From Streptomyces plumbidurans (GTDB taxonomy: Bacteria > Actinomycetota > Actinomycetes > Streptomycetales > Streptomycetaceae), in the NCBI RefSeq assembly GCF_019857225.1, contig NZ_JAFJSY010000010.1, positions 202,383 to 266,382 of the forward strand: a stretch of 64,000 nt of DNA. Direction: 5' to 3'. A program made the position numbers and the translations under genes. This document shows, piece by piece, positions 1 to 9,787 of the stretch; positions within the stretch are counted from its first letter, which is position 1, and every line of letters starts with the position of its first letter. Below the pieces are notes generated by a model. The model saw only the letters and a list, made by a program, of their open reading frames with translations, was not told the origin of the DNA and did not search any database.

Positions 1-1960
1 GCTGCCGTTCCTGGGCGCCGCGGCCGGCCTGCTCCTGGGCCGCACGGCCCCCGGCTTCGTCCGCCCTCTCGCGGTACTGCCGACCCTCGCCTCGTTCGTG
101 CTGGCCGTGCTGGTCGCCGTACGCCAGGGGGGCGACCAGGCCGTCGACGCCCACACCGAACTCACGCCCACCGGCTCGGTCCCCGTCGAACTCGCCCTGC
201 ACATCGACGGCTTCGCCGCCCTCGTCGCCGTCCTGGTCGGCGTCGTCGCCTCGTGCGTGCAGATCTACTCGACGGGCTACCTGCGCGACGACCCGCGCTA
301 CCCCTCGTACGCCGCGCTCGTCTCCCTCTTCACCTCCGCGATGCTGCTCGTCGTCTACTCCGGCGACCTGATCGTGCTGCTGGTCGGCTGGGAGATCATG
401 GGCATCTGCTCGTACTTCCTGGTCGGCCACTATTGGGAGACCCCGGAGGCCCGCGCCGCCTCCATCAAGGCCTTCCTGGTGACGAAGCTCGGTGATGTCC
501 CCTTCCTCATCGGTTTGTTCGCCCTCGCCACCGACACCGGCTCCTTCCGGATCACGAAGGTCCTCGGCGCCGTCGCGAGCGGCGGCCTCCACCACCCGAC
601 GCTGATCGCCCTGCTGCTCCTTGCGGGCGTGGCGGGCAAGTCGGCGCAGTTCCCGCTGCACACCTGGCTCCCCGACGCGATGGCGGGCCCGACGCCGGTC
701 TCCGCGCTGATCCACGCCGCGACAATGGTCGCCGCCGGTGTCTACTTCGTCGCCCGCCTCCTCCCGGTCTTCGAGGCCTCCTCGGCCGCGATGGTCGTCC
801 TGGCCGTCATGGCCGCCGTCACCATGCTCGGCTCGGGCCTCGCCGCACTCGCCCAGGACGACATCAAGCGCGTCCTCGCCTACTCGACGATCGGCCAACT
901 CGGCTACATGACCGGCGCCCTCGCCGTCGGCGACCGCGGCGCCGCCGTCTTCCACCTCCTGTCCCACGGCGCCTTCAAGGCGCTGCTGTTCCTCGCCGCC
1001 GGCGTGATCATCCACGCCGCCGGCACCAACTCGCTGGCCGCCATGTCCCGCATGGGCAACCTGCGCGACCGCGTCCCCGACGCCTTCTGGACGATGACCG
1101 TGGCGCTCCTCGCGCTCGCCGCGATCCCGCCCTTCAGCGGCTTCTTCTCCAAGGACGCCGTCCTCGGCGCCGCGGAACACGTCGCCACCGGATACACCGA
1201 GCACGCCCCCGGCACCGCGGGCTGGATCACCCTCGTCGCCGGCCTGATCACCGCGGCACTCACCGCCGCGTACGCGACGCGCCTCTGGCTGCTCGCCTTC
1301 CGCGGACAGGGCACCGAGGCTCCCGACCACGGCCGCCAGCCGCTCACCATGACCGCGGTGCTGTGGGTGCTCGCCGTCCCGTCCCTGGCGCTCGGCGGGT
1401 TCGCCTACCGTTCGCTGCCCGACTGGTTCGACGGTCGGGACCTCGCCCCGACCCTCACCACCTCCGTCCTCGGCACGGGAGTGGCCCTGATCGGCGGCAT
1501 CGTCACCTACGCGGCCTGGCGACACAGCACGGCAGCCGCGGCCCGTGTCCCGCTCGGCGCGGTCGCCGCCCACCCCGAGGGCGACGCCGGACTCGTCGAG
1601 GCCGAGGCCATCGCCACCCACGCACCCGCCTACGGCGACGTCGCCTCCGCACCCGACCCGGCGGACCCCGGACGGCTGCTGCTCGGCCCGCTGCACCGGC
1701 ACGCGGCCGTCGGCTTCCACCTCGACGCCGTGTACGCGGCACTCTTCGTCCGCCCAGTGCTGGCTGGCGCGAGCCTCGTTCGGTTCCTGGACCGCGAGGT
1801 CGTCGAGACCTACGTACGCGGCGCGGGAGCCCTACCCCGCCTGCTGGGAGCCGCCGTACGGCGCGCCCAGACCGGCAATGTGCAGACCTATGTGAGCGCG
1901 CTGCTCGCCGGCACCGTCGTCCTCGCGGTCGCCGCCGTCCTTGTCGCCACGGGAGCGTGA
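1..1960 (+). CDS. nuoL: NADH-quinone oxidoreductase subunit L, 5' end outside window
   Basis: Membrane subunit of respiratory complex I, one of three antiporter-like proton channels. The reading frame is open from base 2, so the start lies upstream; 652 residues are visible, ending in TGA at 1958-1960. Many hydrophobic segments are seen, plus the family signature HTWLPDAMAGPTPVSALIHA (near nt 659-718) with conserved lysines and histidines, and a later SGFFSKD motif typical of NuoL. nuoM starts 6 bp downstream, so the genes form one operon. The HtpX-like gene behind nuoN matches, from memory, the surroundings of the second, partial nuo cluster of S. coelicolor, so this may be the nuoL2 paralogue. 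Family call is firm; paralogue assignment is inference. Confidence 0.95.
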   Translation, partial: LPFLGAAAGLLLGRTAPGFVRPLAVLPTLASFVLAVLVAVRQGGDQAVDAHTELTPTGSVPVELALHIDGFAALVAVLVGVVASCVQIYSTGYLRDDPRYPSYAALVSLFTSAMLLVVYSGDLIVLLVGWEIMGICSYFLVGHYWETPEARAASIKAFLVTKLGDVPFLIGLFALATDTGSFRITKVLGAVASGGLHHPTLIALLLLAGVAGKSAQFPLHTWLPDAMAGPTPVSALIHAATMVAAGVYFVARLLPVFEASSAAMVVLAVMAAVTMLGSGLAALAQDDIKRVLAYSTIGQLGYMTGALAVGDRGAAVFHLLSHGAFKALLFLAAGVIIHAAGTNSLAAMSRMGNLRDRVPDAFWTMTVALLALAAIPPFSGFFSKDAVLGAAEHVATGYTEHAPGTAGWITLVAGLITAALTAAYATRLWLLAFRGQGTEAPDHGRQPLTMTAVLWVLAVPSLALGGFAYRSLPDWFDGRDLAPTLTTSVLGTGVALIGGIVTYAAWRHSTAAAARVPLGAVAAHPEGDAGLVEAEAIATHAPAYGDVASAPDPADPGRLLLGPLHRHAAVGFHLDAVYAALFVRPVLAGASLVRFLDREVVETYVRGAGALPRLLGAAVRRAQTGNVQTYVSALLAGTVVLAVAAVLVATGA

Positions 1961-1966
1961 GCAGGC

Positions 1967-3541
1967 GTGATCGATATCAGCGAGTCCGTGATGCAGTTCC
2001 TTCTGGCGTTGATCGTCGTCGTGCCGCTTCTCGGTGCGCTCGCCGCGCTCCTGCCCGCCCCGCCCGGGCTGAAGGGGAAGTCGCCCGAGCAGGCCGTGCT
2101 GCGGCACGGCGTGACCGTCACCGCAGCGGTCCTCATCGCGGCGATCGTCCTCGCGCTCGGCTTCGACCACGACCACCCGTCGAAGATGCAGGCCACGACC
2201 GACATCAGCTGGATCCCCGCACTCGACGTGCGGGTCCACCTCGGCATCGACGGCATCTCCCTCCCCCTTCTGGTCCTGACCGCGCTGCTGACCTTCCTCT
2301 GCGCGCTCTACTCGTACTTCAAGATGCCCGCGGGCCCGACCCCGAAGGCCTTCGTCGCACTGCTGCTGGTCCTCGAGTCCGGCACGCTCGCGAGCTTCGC
2401 CGTCCTCGATCTGCTGCTGTTCTTCCTCGCGTTCGAGATGGTGCTCATCCCGATGTACTTCCTCATCGCCCTCTGGGGCGGCGAGGGCAGGACCCAGGCC
2501 GCCTGGCGGTTCATCCTCTACACACTGCTCGGTTCGGTCGTCATGCTGCTCGGCCTGCTCCTGATCGGGATCAAGGCCGGCACATTCGACATGGTGGCAC
2601 TCGCCACTGACAACGGCCGGTCGCTGACCGCATCTGTGCAGGTCATCGCAGTTCTGGCGATCGGGCTCGGGCTCGCGGTCAAGACGCCGATGTGGCCGCT
2701 GCACAGTTGGCTGCCCGACGCCCACACCTCCGCGCCGACCGTCGGCTCGGTCCTGCTGGCAGGCGTACTGCTGAAGATGGGTACGTACGGGTTCGTCCGG
2801 ATCATCCTGCCGATCGCGCCGCACGGCTTCCACACCTTCGCGCCCTACCTCGCCGCCTTCGCCGTCGTCGGGATCATCTACGGATCCCTCGCCTGCCTGT
2901 CCCTCGCCAAACAGGGCGCGAAGGGCGACCTCAAGCGCCTCATCGCCTACTCGTCCGTCGGCCACATGGGCTTCGTCCTGCTCGGCATCGCGACCATGAC
3001 GCCGACCGGCGTGAACGGCGCCCTGTTCGCCAACATCGCCCACGGCCTCATCACCGGACTGCTGTTCTTCCTGGTCGGCGCGCTCAAGGACCGCACCGGC
3101 ACCACCGACCTCGACAGCCTCGCCGACAAGACCGGAGCCGCCCTCTACGGCAAGGCGCCACGCCTCGGTGGCCTGCTCGCCTTCGGAGCGGTCGCTTCGC
3201 TGGGTCTTCCCGGCCTGGCCGGCTTCTGGGGCGAGATGCTCGCCCTGTTCGGCGCCTTCAAGCCCGCCGACGACCTCAGCCGTCCCGCCTTCCTCACCTT
3301 CATGGCGATCGCGGCCTTCGGCACCCTCCTGACAGCCGCGTACATGCTCGTCGTGGTCCGCCGCGTCTGCATGGGCGCCGTACCGCAGGAAGCGTCGCAG
3401 CTCGCCGACGTCCACACGTACGAGTTCGCGGCCTGGACCCCGCTCGTCGCCCTTACCGTCGTCGCCGGGCTGTGGCCCAAGGCCCTCCTGGGCCTGACCG
3501 ATCCGGCCGTCCAGCAGCTGTTCGCAGGAGGCGCCCGATGA
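1967..3541 (+). CDS. nuoM: NADH-quinone oxidoreductase subunit M
   Basis: Antiporter-like membrane subunit of complex I. The protein is 524 residues from a GTG start; an ATG nine codons... inside at 1991 is an alternative. About 14 membrane segments are visible. The motif MWPLHSWLPDAHTSAPTVGS carries the conserved lysine-proximal and histidine residues of the NuoM/NuoL/NuoN family, and VLIPMYFLIALWGGE is NuoM-like. It begins 6 bp after nuoL, and its TGA overlaps the nuoN ATG (ATGA), so the two are translationally coupled. Length matches the family. Confidence 0.96.
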   Translation: MIDISESVMQFLLALIVVVPLLGALAALLPAPPGLKGKSPEQAVLRHGVTVTAAVLIAAIVLALGFDHDHPSKMQATTDISWIPALDVRVHLGIDGISLPLLVLTALLTFLCALYSYFKMPAGPTPKAFVALLLVLESGTLASFAVLDLLLFFLAFEMVLIPMYFLIALWGGEGRTQAAWRFILYTLLGSVVMLLGLLLIGIKAGTFDMVALATDNGRSLTASVQVIAVLAIGLGLAVKTPMWPLHSWLPDAHTSAPTVGSVLLAGVLLKMGTYGFVRIILPIAPHGFHTFAPYLAAFAVVGIIYGSLACLSLAKQGAKGDLKRLIAYSSVGHMGFVLLGIATMTPTGVNGALFANIAHGLITGLLFFLVGALKDRTGTTDLDSLADKTGAALYGKAPRLGGLLAFGAVASLGLPGLAGFWGEMLALFGAFKPADDLSRPAFLTFMAIAAFGTLLTAAYMLVVVRRVCMGAVPQEASQLADVHTYEFAAWTPLVALTVVAGLWPKALLGLTDPAVQQLFAGGAR

Positions 3542-5058
3542 GTTCCCTGGCCCAGCCGCTGGCCGCGAACCTCATCCAGTCCGTCGACTGGCTCGCCGTC
3601 GCGCCGCCGACCGTCGCCGCCGTGGTGGCGATCGCGGTGCTCGTCGCCGACCTGTTCGTACCGGAGGCGCGCAAACCCCTCCTCGGCTGGATCTCCGTCG
3701 CGGGCCTGGCCGCCGCCGCACTGATGCTCCTGCCACTGCTCGACGGCGACCGCAGCACCTTCTGCGTGCACGGCACGCACGCGTGCAGCTACACGGCCGA
3801 CCGCTTCACCCTGGTCGTCCAGTTCCTCGTACTCGGCGGCGCCCTCCTGTCCGCCCTCCTGTCGGTCACCGCACTGAAGGACGCCGACAAACAACTCCCC
3901 GAAGGGGAGTACTGGTTCCTGCTGCTCTCCTCCGCGGCCGGAGCCGCCCTCCTGCCCGCCTCCCGCGACCTCGCGACCCTCATCGTCGCCCTGGAGGTCG
4001 CCTCCCTGCCCGCCTTCGCGCTCGTCGGCCTGCGGCACGGCGACAAGAAGTCCTCCGAAGCCGCCCTGAAATTCTTCCTGTCGTCGGTCACCGCGACCGC
4101 CGTCAGCCTCATGGGCATCAGCTTCGTGTACGCCTCCACGGGCACCCTGTACCTCACGCAGGTCGCCGACCGCATCCAGCACGTCGACAGCCAACTGCAC
4201 ACCCTCGCGCAGACCGGGGTGGCCCTCACCCTCGTCGGCTTCGCCTTCAAGACGGCCGCCGTGCCCTTCCACTTCTGGGTCCCGGACACCTACGTGGGCG
4301 CCCCCCTGCCGATCGCCGCCTACCTCTCGGTCGTCGGCAAGGCGGTCGGCTTCACCGGCCTGATCCTCGTCACCGTCATCGCCTTCCCGTCGTACGCCGA
4401 CGTCTGGGGCCCGGCGCTCGCGGCCCTGGCCGCGCTCACCATGACGGTCGGCAACGTCGGCGCTCTGCGCCAGCAGGCCACGCGCGCGTACAGCGCGGTA
4501 CGCCTGCTCGCCTGGTCGTCGGTGGGCCAGGCCGGCTACCTCCTCGTACCGATCGCCGCTGCCGCCTACTCCGACGACGCCGAGCACTCCATCGGATCCA
4601 CGCTCGCCTACGCCCTGATGTACGCGGCCGTGAACCTCGGTGCCTTCGCGGTGGTCGCCCTGGTGGGCCGCACCAGGCGCGCGAACCGCATCACGGACTA
4701 CCGGGGCCTGTACGCGAAGAACCCGCTCGCCGCCCTCGTGATGGCCTTCTTCCTGCTCTGCCTGGCCGGACTTCCCCCAGGTATCATCGGCCTGTTCGCC
4801 AAGGTCACGGTGTTCTCGGCGGCGGTCGACGCCGGACTCGGCTGGCTGGCCGTGATCATGGCCGCCAACGTCGTCATCGCGCTGTTCTACTACCTCCAAT
4901 GGACGGCCCTGCTGTTCCGCGCCCCCGAGGGCGAGCCCGTCCAGCACCGCCTCCCGGCGCCGCTCACCGCGGCCATCACCCTCACCGGCGTCCTCGGCGT
5001 CGCCCTGTCCGGAGCACCACAGCTGATCCTGCGCTTCGCCGACACAACCCTCTTCTGA
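3538..5058 (+). CDS. nuoN: NADH-quinone oxidoreductase subunit N
   Basis: Third antiporter-like membrane subunit of complex I, 506 residues. The ATG at 3538 overlaps the nuoM stop by 4 bp, which fixes the start. Membrane segments span most of the length. Conserved elements include FKTAAVPFHFWVPDTYVGAP and the later LAGLPPGIIGLFAK, both NuoN-typical. It is the last nuo gene. The following 229 bp hold no gene and separate the operon from the protease gene at 5288. Confidence 0.96.
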   Translation: MSSLAQPLAANLIQSVDWLAVAPPTVAAVVAIAVLVADLFVPEARKPLLGWISVAGLAAAALMLLPLLDGDRSTFCVHGTHACSYTADRFTLVVQFLVLGGALLSALLSVTALKDADKQLPEGEYWFLLLSSAAGAALLPASRDLATLIVALEVASLPAFALVGLRHGDKKSSEAALKFFLSSVTATAVSLMGISFVYASTGTLYLTQVADRIQHVDSQLHTLAQTGVALTLVGFAFKTAAVPFHFWVPDTYVGAPLPIAAYLSVVGKAVGFTGLILVTVIAFPSYADVWGPALAALAALTMTVGNVGALRQQATRAYSAVRLLAWSSVGQAGYLLVPIAAAAYSDDAEHSIGSTLAYALMYAAVNLGAFAVVALVGRTRRANRITDYRGLYAKNPLAALVMAFFLLCLAGLPPGIIGLFAKVTVFSAAVDAGLGWLAVIMAANVVIALFYYLQWTALLFRAPEGEPVQHRLPAPLTAAITLTGVLGVALSGAPQLILRFADTTLF

Positions 5059-5287
5059 GCCGACAACGGGCTTGTCCCGGGCCGCCGCGCCGACTGCTCG
5101 GCGCCGCCGTCACCCGGTCGGCCCACCGACGGCACGGTACGCACAAGGGAACTAGTGGCTCTCGCCTGGCGTTGACCAGTACGGGAGGGTCCACTGGACG
5201 TGTCGCCACGGCACCGGTGGCACCCGAGACAGCGAGCAAGATCTGCAAGCAAAGGGTTCCCCTGCTGCACCATTTGGAGGGCGTACC

Positions 5288-6151
5288 GTGCACCGCCGGC
5301 ACAACGGGCTAAGGACCGCAGTACTCCTCGGGGGACTGTCCGCCCTCATCATCGTCATCGGCAGTTTCTTCGGCCGTACGGGGCTCGTCGTCGCGGTTGT
5401 GATCGCTCTGGGCACGAACGCGTACGCGTACTGGAACAGCGACAAACTGGCACTGCGCGCGATGCGGGCCCGCCCGGTCAGTGAATTCGAGGCACCTGCC
5501 CTCTACCGCATGGTCCGCGACCTCTCCACCCAGGCCCGCCAGCCCATGCCGCGCCTGTACATCTCCCCGACAGAGGCACCGAACGCCTTCGCGACAGGCC
5601 GCAATCCGCGCAATGCCGCCGTGTGCTGCACGGAAGGCATCCTGCGCATCCTGGACGAGCGCGAACTGCGCGGCGTCATCGGCCACGAGCTCAGCCATGT
5701 CTACAACCGCGACATCCTTATCTCGTCGGTCGCGGGCGCCCTCGCCTCCGTGATCATGTTCCTGGTCAACTTCGCATGGCTGATCCCCGTCGGCCGCTCG
5801 GACGACGACGACGGTCCCGGCATCCTCGGCATGTTGTTGATCATGATCCTCGGCCCGCTCGCGGCCACCCTCATCCAACTGGCCATCAGCCGTTCCAGAG
5901 AGTACGAGGCCGACGCGTCCGGCGCGCAGCTGACCGGCGACCCCCTCGCGCTCGCCAGTGCGCTGCGCAAGCTCGAAGCAGGCACCAAGCAACTGCCGTT
6001 GCCGCCCGAGCCGCGCATCGAGTCCGCCAGCCATATGATGATCGCGAACCCCTTCCGGCCGGGCCAGGGGCTCTCCAAGATGTTCTCGACACACCCGCCG
6101 ATGGCGGAGCGCATCTCCCGGCTCGAGAAGATGGCAGGTCGACCCCGGTGA
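5288..6151 (+). CDS. htpX: HtpX-like M48 family zinc metalloprotease
   Basis: Membrane-bound zinc protease of the HtpX/M48B family, in other bacteria involved in quality control of membrane proteins. The protein is 287 residues from a GTG start preceded by GGAGG at about 5275. Two membrane segments lie at residues 10-30 and 32-50. The catalytic HELSH motif sits at residues 133-137, two further membrane segments follow, and SREYEAD near residue 205 supplies the third zinc ligand. The TGA overlaps the GTG start of the next gene, suggesting coupling. The full set of M48 landmarks is present. Confidence 0.92.
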   Translation: MHRRHNGLRTAVLLGGLSALIIVIGSFFGRTGLVVAVVIALGTNAYAYWNSDKLALRAMRARPVSEFEAPALYRMVRDLSTQARQPMPRLYISPTEAPNAFATGRNPRNAAVCCTEGILRILDERELRGVIGHELSHVYNRDILISSVAGALASVIMFLVNFAWLIPVGRSDDDDGPGILGMLLIMILGPLAATLIQLAISRSREYEADASGAQLTGDPLALASALRKLEAGTKQLPLPPEPRIESASHMMIANPFRPGQGLSKMFSTHPPMAERISRLEKMAGRPR

Positions 6152-6540
6152 AAACCATCCTGAACGTCATTTGGCTCGTCCTGAGCGGCTTCTGGCTCTT
6201 CCTCGGATACATGGCCGCGGGCCTGCTGCTCTGCATCACGATCATCGGCATCCCGTTCGGCATCGCTGCCTTCCGTATCGGGGTCTACGCCCTGTGGCCC
6301 TTCGGGTACACGACGGTCGAGCGCCGCGACGCCGGTGCGCCCTCGTGCATCGGCAACGTGCTGTGGCTGATCCTCGCGGGCTGGTGGCTGGCGATCGCGC
6401 ACATCGTCACGGGCATCGCCCTGTGCATCACGATCATCGGCATCCCGTTCGGCATCGCCAACTTCAAGCTCATCCCAGTTTCCCTGCTGCCGCTCGGCCG
6501 CGAAATCGTGCGGACCGACGAGCCGTTCGCGACTCGCTGA
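6148..6540 (+). CDS. YccF-like (DUF307) inner membrane protein
   Basis: Small membrane protein of 130 residues built from two repeats of the YccF domain: the segment [13 protein letters not shown] occurs almost identically in each half (about residues 29-41 and 95-107). The molecular function of the family is unknown. The GTG start overlaps the htpX stop (GTGA), so it is probably co-translated with the protease. The start is fixed by that overlap; no closer start fits the domain. Confidence 0.88.
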   Translation: MKTILNVIWLVLSGFWLFLGYMAAGLLLCITIIGIPFGIAAFRIGVYALWPFGYTTVERRDAGAPSCIGNVLWLILAGWWLAIAHIVTGIALCITIIGIPFGIANFKLIPVSLLPLGREIVRTDEPFATR

Positions 6541-6651
6541 CCAGCCCGGCGAAGGCGCAACCCGGACCCTCATCCAACTCCCGGTTTCCCACAGCCCGGT
6601 AGTTGTCCACAGGCCGGCCCGACTGTCAGTGCGGCCTTGCATCATGAACCC

Positions 6652-6972
6652 ATGAGCGAGAACGAGCAGTTGCCGGCACGGGTCGTGGCCAAGGCCCACA
6701 ACACCCGTGCATGGGGCCGGCCTTCACTTACGGCGCGGGCCGACGCGCCCACCCTGGCCCGCGCCGAGGCCACCCTGGGCTTCACCCTGCCTCCCCTGCT
6801 CGCCGACCTCTGTCTGAGCATGGGCGACGGCGGATTCGGCACGGACTGCGGCCTGTTGCCCCTGCCGATATGCCGAGCCGAACGAGGAGGTGGAGACGGC
6901 CCGTTGGCCCGACTTCCGCATACGTACTTCGGGCGCAGCGCGAGCGTCCTGACGGCCGCGAGACGGCCGTAA
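6652..6972 (+). pseudogene. SMI1/KNR4-like fragment, probably broken
   Basis: An open frame of 106 codons from ATG. Its first 70 residues resemble the N-terminal part of actinobacterial SMI1/KNR4 proteins: ATLGFTLPPLLADL, then GDGGFGTDCGLLPL. SMI1 domains normally run about 130-180 residues and often act as immunity proteins to polymorphic toxins. Here, after GLLPL, the sequence turns into an unrelated Arg/Gly-rich tail and stops, so the domain is cut short. A frameshift or deletion near 6860 is the likely cause. No toxin gene is adjacent. A short intact variant cannot be excluded. Confidence 0.45.
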
Positions 6973-7128
6973 CGGCCGCGAGATGGGCCGTACGTCGTCG
7001 CAGCAACTGCCTGCCTTGAGCCGCGGCTCACCCGCTGCCGCCGTTCACCCGCCCCGGCAGTCTGCCCGCCCCAGCCATTCACCCGCTCCAGCCAAGAACC
7101 CGCTGCGGCCGTTCGCCCGTCCGATCCG

Positions 7129-8379
7129 CTACCGCGCGGCAACCCATCGGCGTACGCCATAGGCGATCACGCCCACCGCCAGTACACCCGCGCCTACCAC
7201 CACCGACAGCACCGGCAGCGAGAACGCCAGCACCACGCACCCGAGGAGTCCCAGGGCCGGCAGCACCCGAGTTGTCGGTGCCGGGTTCAGCGTCCAGGCC
7301 GAGGCGTTGGCCACGGCGTAGTAGGCCAGCACACCGAAGGAGGAGAACCCGATCGCGCCTCGCACGTCCACCGTGGCGGCCAGGACCGCAACCACCACGC
7401 CCACAACCAGTTCGGCCCGGTGCGGCACCTGGAAACGCGGATGCACGGCCGACAGCACACCGGGCAGATGCCGGTCGCGGGCCATGGCGAGCGTCGTGCG
7501 CGAGACGCCCAGGAGCAGAGCGAGCAACGAACCAAGCGCGGCCACGGCGGCGCCGACCCGTACCACCGGTACCAGCCCCGGCACCCCGGCGGCGCGCACG
7601 GCGTCGGCCAGCGGAGCGTCGGCGTGCCCGAGACCGCCGGCCCCCAGCACAGAAAGGACAGCCACCGCCACACACGCGTACACCGCCAGCGCGATGCCCA
7701 GAGCCAGGGGGATCGCACGAGGGATGGTGCGCGCCGGATCCCGTACCTCCTCACCGAGCGTCGCGATCCGCGCGTACCCGGCGAACGCGAAGAAGAGCAG
7801 CCCGGCCGCCTGCAGCACTCCGCCCGCACCACCCGAGGCCCCGGCGTCCAGGCGCCCGACGTCGGACGCCCCGGATCCCAGACAGACGACCACGACGAAA
7901 GCGAGGACGGCGAGGACCACTGCCACGATCACCCGCGTGACCCAGGCGGACTTCTGGACACCGCCGTAGTTCACCGTGGTCAGCACCACCACGGCCGCGA
8001 CCGCCACAGCGTGCGCCTGCCCGGGCCAGACGTAAGCCCCCACGGTGAGCGCCATCGCCGCGCAGGAGGCGGACTTTCCGACGACGAACGACCAGCCGGC
8101 GAGGTAGCCCCAGAACGGGCCGAGCCGCTCGCGCCCGTACACATAGGTACCGCCCGAGGCCGGGTACAGGGCGGCCAGGCGGGCCGACGCGATGGCGTTG
8201 CAGTAGGCGACGACCGCGGCGACGGCGAGGCCGAGCAGCAGGCCGGACCCGGCCGCGCGAGCCGCGGGCCCCGGAGCGGCGAAGATGCCGGCTCCGATCA
8301 TCGAGCCGAGCCCAATGACGACTGCATCGCCGACGCCCAGCGTGCGCCGCAGCGCGGAGGCAGAACCGGTGGGTGCCAT
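7129..8379 (-). CDS. APC family amino acid permease
   Basis: Amino acid/polyamine/organocation transporter of 416 residues with about 12 membrane segments. The N-terminus carries the family signature GLGSMIGAGIFAAPGPAARA (residues about 22-41), where the glycine-rich unwound helix 1 binds substrate, followed by LYPASGGTYVYGRE, typical of APC permeases. The ATG at 8379 (reverse strand) was chosen because the signature begins shortly after it; further upstream codons are unlikely coding. The substrate cannot be read from the sequence. It is divergent from the GlsB-type gene at 8579. Confidence 0.88.
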   Translation of the reverse strand: MAPTGSASALRRTLGVGDAVVIGLGSMIGAGIFAAPGPAARAAGSGLLLGLAVAAVVAYCNAIASARLAALYPASGGTYVYGRERLGPFWGYLAGWSFVVGKSASCAAMALTVGAYVWPGQAHAVAVAAVVVLTTVNYGGVQKSAWVTRVIVAVVLAVLAFVVVVCLGSGASDVGRLDAGASGGAGGVLQAAGLLFFAFAGYARIATLGEEVRDPARTIPRAIPLALGIALAVYACVAVAVLSVLGAGGLGHADAPLADAVRAAGVPGLVPVVRVGAAVAALGSLLALLLGVSRTTLAMARDRHLPGVLSAVHPRFQVPHRAELVVGVVVAVLAATVDVRGAIGFSSFGVLAYYAVANASAWTLNPAPTTRVLPALGLLGCVVLAFSLPVLSVVVGAGVLAVGVIAYGVRRWVAAR

Positions 8380-8466
8380 GGCCCGCACGTTACTGATCAC
8401 TGCAACCGAAAAGTGCCGTCGTGACGTCCTGTTCACCGACAGGGCAGGGACAGGGCCGGGGTAAGG

Positions 8467-8495
8467 CAGGTACCAGACAGGTACCAGGCAGGAAC
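8467..8495. repeat. 11-bp tandem repeat
   Basis: The unit CAGGTACCAGA/G occurs twice in tandem and is followed by a partial third copy. It sits in the 199-bp divergent region between the permease and the GlsB-type gene. It is too short to assign a role, though two spaced copies of a palindromic GGTACC core could bind a regulator. Confidence 0.7.
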
Positions 8496-8578
8496 AAGCG
8501 CGCGGCACACAGCGGATCTTGACCGAATGCTCACTGTCCGGAAAGTGCAGGCACAGCGCGGAGGGGCAGGTTGACGGC

Positions 8579-8845
8579 ATGACCATCATCAGCTGGATCG
8601 TTCTGGGGCTGTTGGCCGGAGCCATCGCCAAGTTCCTGCTGCCCGGCCGTGACCCGGGCGGCCTCATCGGCACGACCCTCATAGGCATCGCCGGCGCGTT
8701 CATCGGCGGCTGGATCTCGGCCCGCTGGCTTGACCACCCGATCGCCAAGAGCTTCCACGACGGCGCGACGTGGGCCGCGGCGATCGGAGGCTCGTTCGTC
8801 CTCCTGGTCGCCTACCGCCTCCTGTTCGGCAACTCGCGCCACTGA
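8579..8845 (+). CDS. GlsB/YeaQ/YmgE family stress response membrane protein
   Basis: Small hydrophobic protein of 88 residues with three membrane segments. The glycine motifs GLLAGAIAKFLLPGRDPGG and TLIGIAGAFIGGWI are diagnostic of the family (once called transglycosylase-associated). Members are linked to general or envelope stress, but the biochemical role is unknown. The start at ATG 8579 follows a purine-rich GGAGGGG box at about 8560-8567 and begins the first membrane helix. The gene is monocistronic and faces yajQ across a strong hairpin. Confidence 0.88.
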   Translation: MTIISWIVLGLLAGAIAKFLLPGRDPGGLIGTTLIGIAGAFIGGWISARWLDHPIAKSFHDGATWAAAIGGSFVLLVAYRLLFGNSRH

Positions 8846-8885
8846 GCACGATCGAGCACGCCCCCGGACCGCAGCCAGCAGGCGA

Positions 8886-8918
8886 GAAGGGTGGGCACCC
8901 ACCAGGTGCCCACCCTTC
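8886..8918. terminator. Convergent hairpin terminator, GlsB-type gene / yajQ
   Basis: Perfect 14-bp inverted repeat, arms 8886-8899 and 8905-8918 with a 5-nt loop. It lies between two convergent genes and can serve both. There is no strong T-run, which is common for Streptomyces terminators. Confidence 0.75.
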
Positions 8919-8967
8919 CTCGTGACCGTTCGATCGGCGACGGCGGCCGTCGCCATGAATCAATGGC

Positions 8968-9456
8968 TCACCGGTAGTTCACGAACTGCAGCGCAAAATC
9001 GAAGTCCTTGCCCTTCAGGAGGGCGATCACGGTCTGCAGGTCGTCGCGGCTCTTGGAGCTGACCCGCAGTTCGTCACCCTGCACCTGGGCCTTGACGCCC
9101 TTGGGGCCCTCGTCGCGGATGATCTTCGCCACCTTCTTCGCGTTGTCCTGGGAGATACCCTCCTCGATCGACGCGAAGATCTTGTACTCCTTGCCCGAGA
9201 GCTGCGGCTCGCCCGCGTCCAGGGCCTTCAGCGAGATCCCGCGCTTGATCAGCTTGGACTGGAAGACGTCGAGAACGGCCTTGACCCGGTCCTCGGAGTT
9301 CGCCTCCATCAGGATCTTGTCGCCGGACCACGAGATCGAGGCACCCACGCCCTTGAAGTCGTAGCGCTGCGAGATCTCCTTGGCGGTCTGGTTGAGGGCG
9401 TTGTCGACCTCCTGCCGCTCGACCTTCGAGACGATGTCGAAACTGGAGTCGGCCAT
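8968..9456 (-). CDS. yajQ: YajQ family nucleotide-binding protein
   Basis: Protein of 162 residues, the usual YajQ (DUF520) length. It starts [20 protein letters not shown] and ends [11 protein letters not shown], both highly conserved ends of the family. The fold has two RNA-recognition-like domains, and a relative in Xanthomonas binds cyclic di-GMP, so a nucleotide-dependent regulatory role is likely here. The ATG at 9456 was chosen over an upstream extension because the family begins there and AGGAGC precedes it. The gene reads away from the tRNA-Tyr locus. Confidence 0.95.
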   Translation of the reverse strand: MADSSFDIVSKVERQEVDNALNQTAKEISQRYDFKGVGASISWSGDKILMEANSEDRVKAVLDVFQSKLIKRGISLKALDAGEPQLSGKEYKIFASIEEGISQDNAKKVAKIIRDEGPKGVKAQVQGDELRVSSKSRDDLQTVIALLKGKDFDFALQFVNYR

Positions 9457-9700
9457 GTCCTGTGGCTCCTTGTATCGGTTTGTATTGGTGCGTAAACGGA
9501 GTGCGTACGGATGCGTATCGGCGTACGTGGGGGCGGGCGCCGCGCCCGGCGTGATCCCGGGCCGCATCCGCACAAGCCTAGCCACCCGTCGTCCCTGGAG
9601 CGCAGATCAATCGGGTGGCGAAGCACCCCTCGGCATCGGGTATTGTTTACGTCGTTGCCAGGGAGCACCGCCAAAAAGCGGTACGACCGGCAGCAACCCC

Positions 9701-9782
9701 GGCGGTGTGCCCGAGCGGCCAAAGGGAGCAGACTGTAAATCTGCCGGCTCAGCCTTCCCAGGTTCGAATCCTGGCGCCGCCA
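9701..9782 (+). tRNA. tRNA-Tyr (GTA)
   Basis: An 82-nt cloverleaf. The acceptor stem GGCGGTG pairs with CGCCGCC at 9775-9781 (one G-T pair). The anticodon stem GCAGA/TCTGC encloses loop CTGTAAA with anticodon GTA at 9735-9737, and there is a long variable arm as expected for bacterial tRNA-Tyr. CCA is not encoded in full (discriminator A, then CAC). This gene family member is the known SLP1 attachment site in S. coelicolor, and an integrase remnant lies 163 bp downstream. Confidence 0.97.
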
Positions 9783-9787
9783 CACGA

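Noticed and set aside
1832..4947. Long minus-strand frames opposite nuoM and nuoN
   Set aside because: Asp/Glu/Gly-rich, without domains, starts or ribosome sites; typical antisense frames of GC-rich membrane genes.
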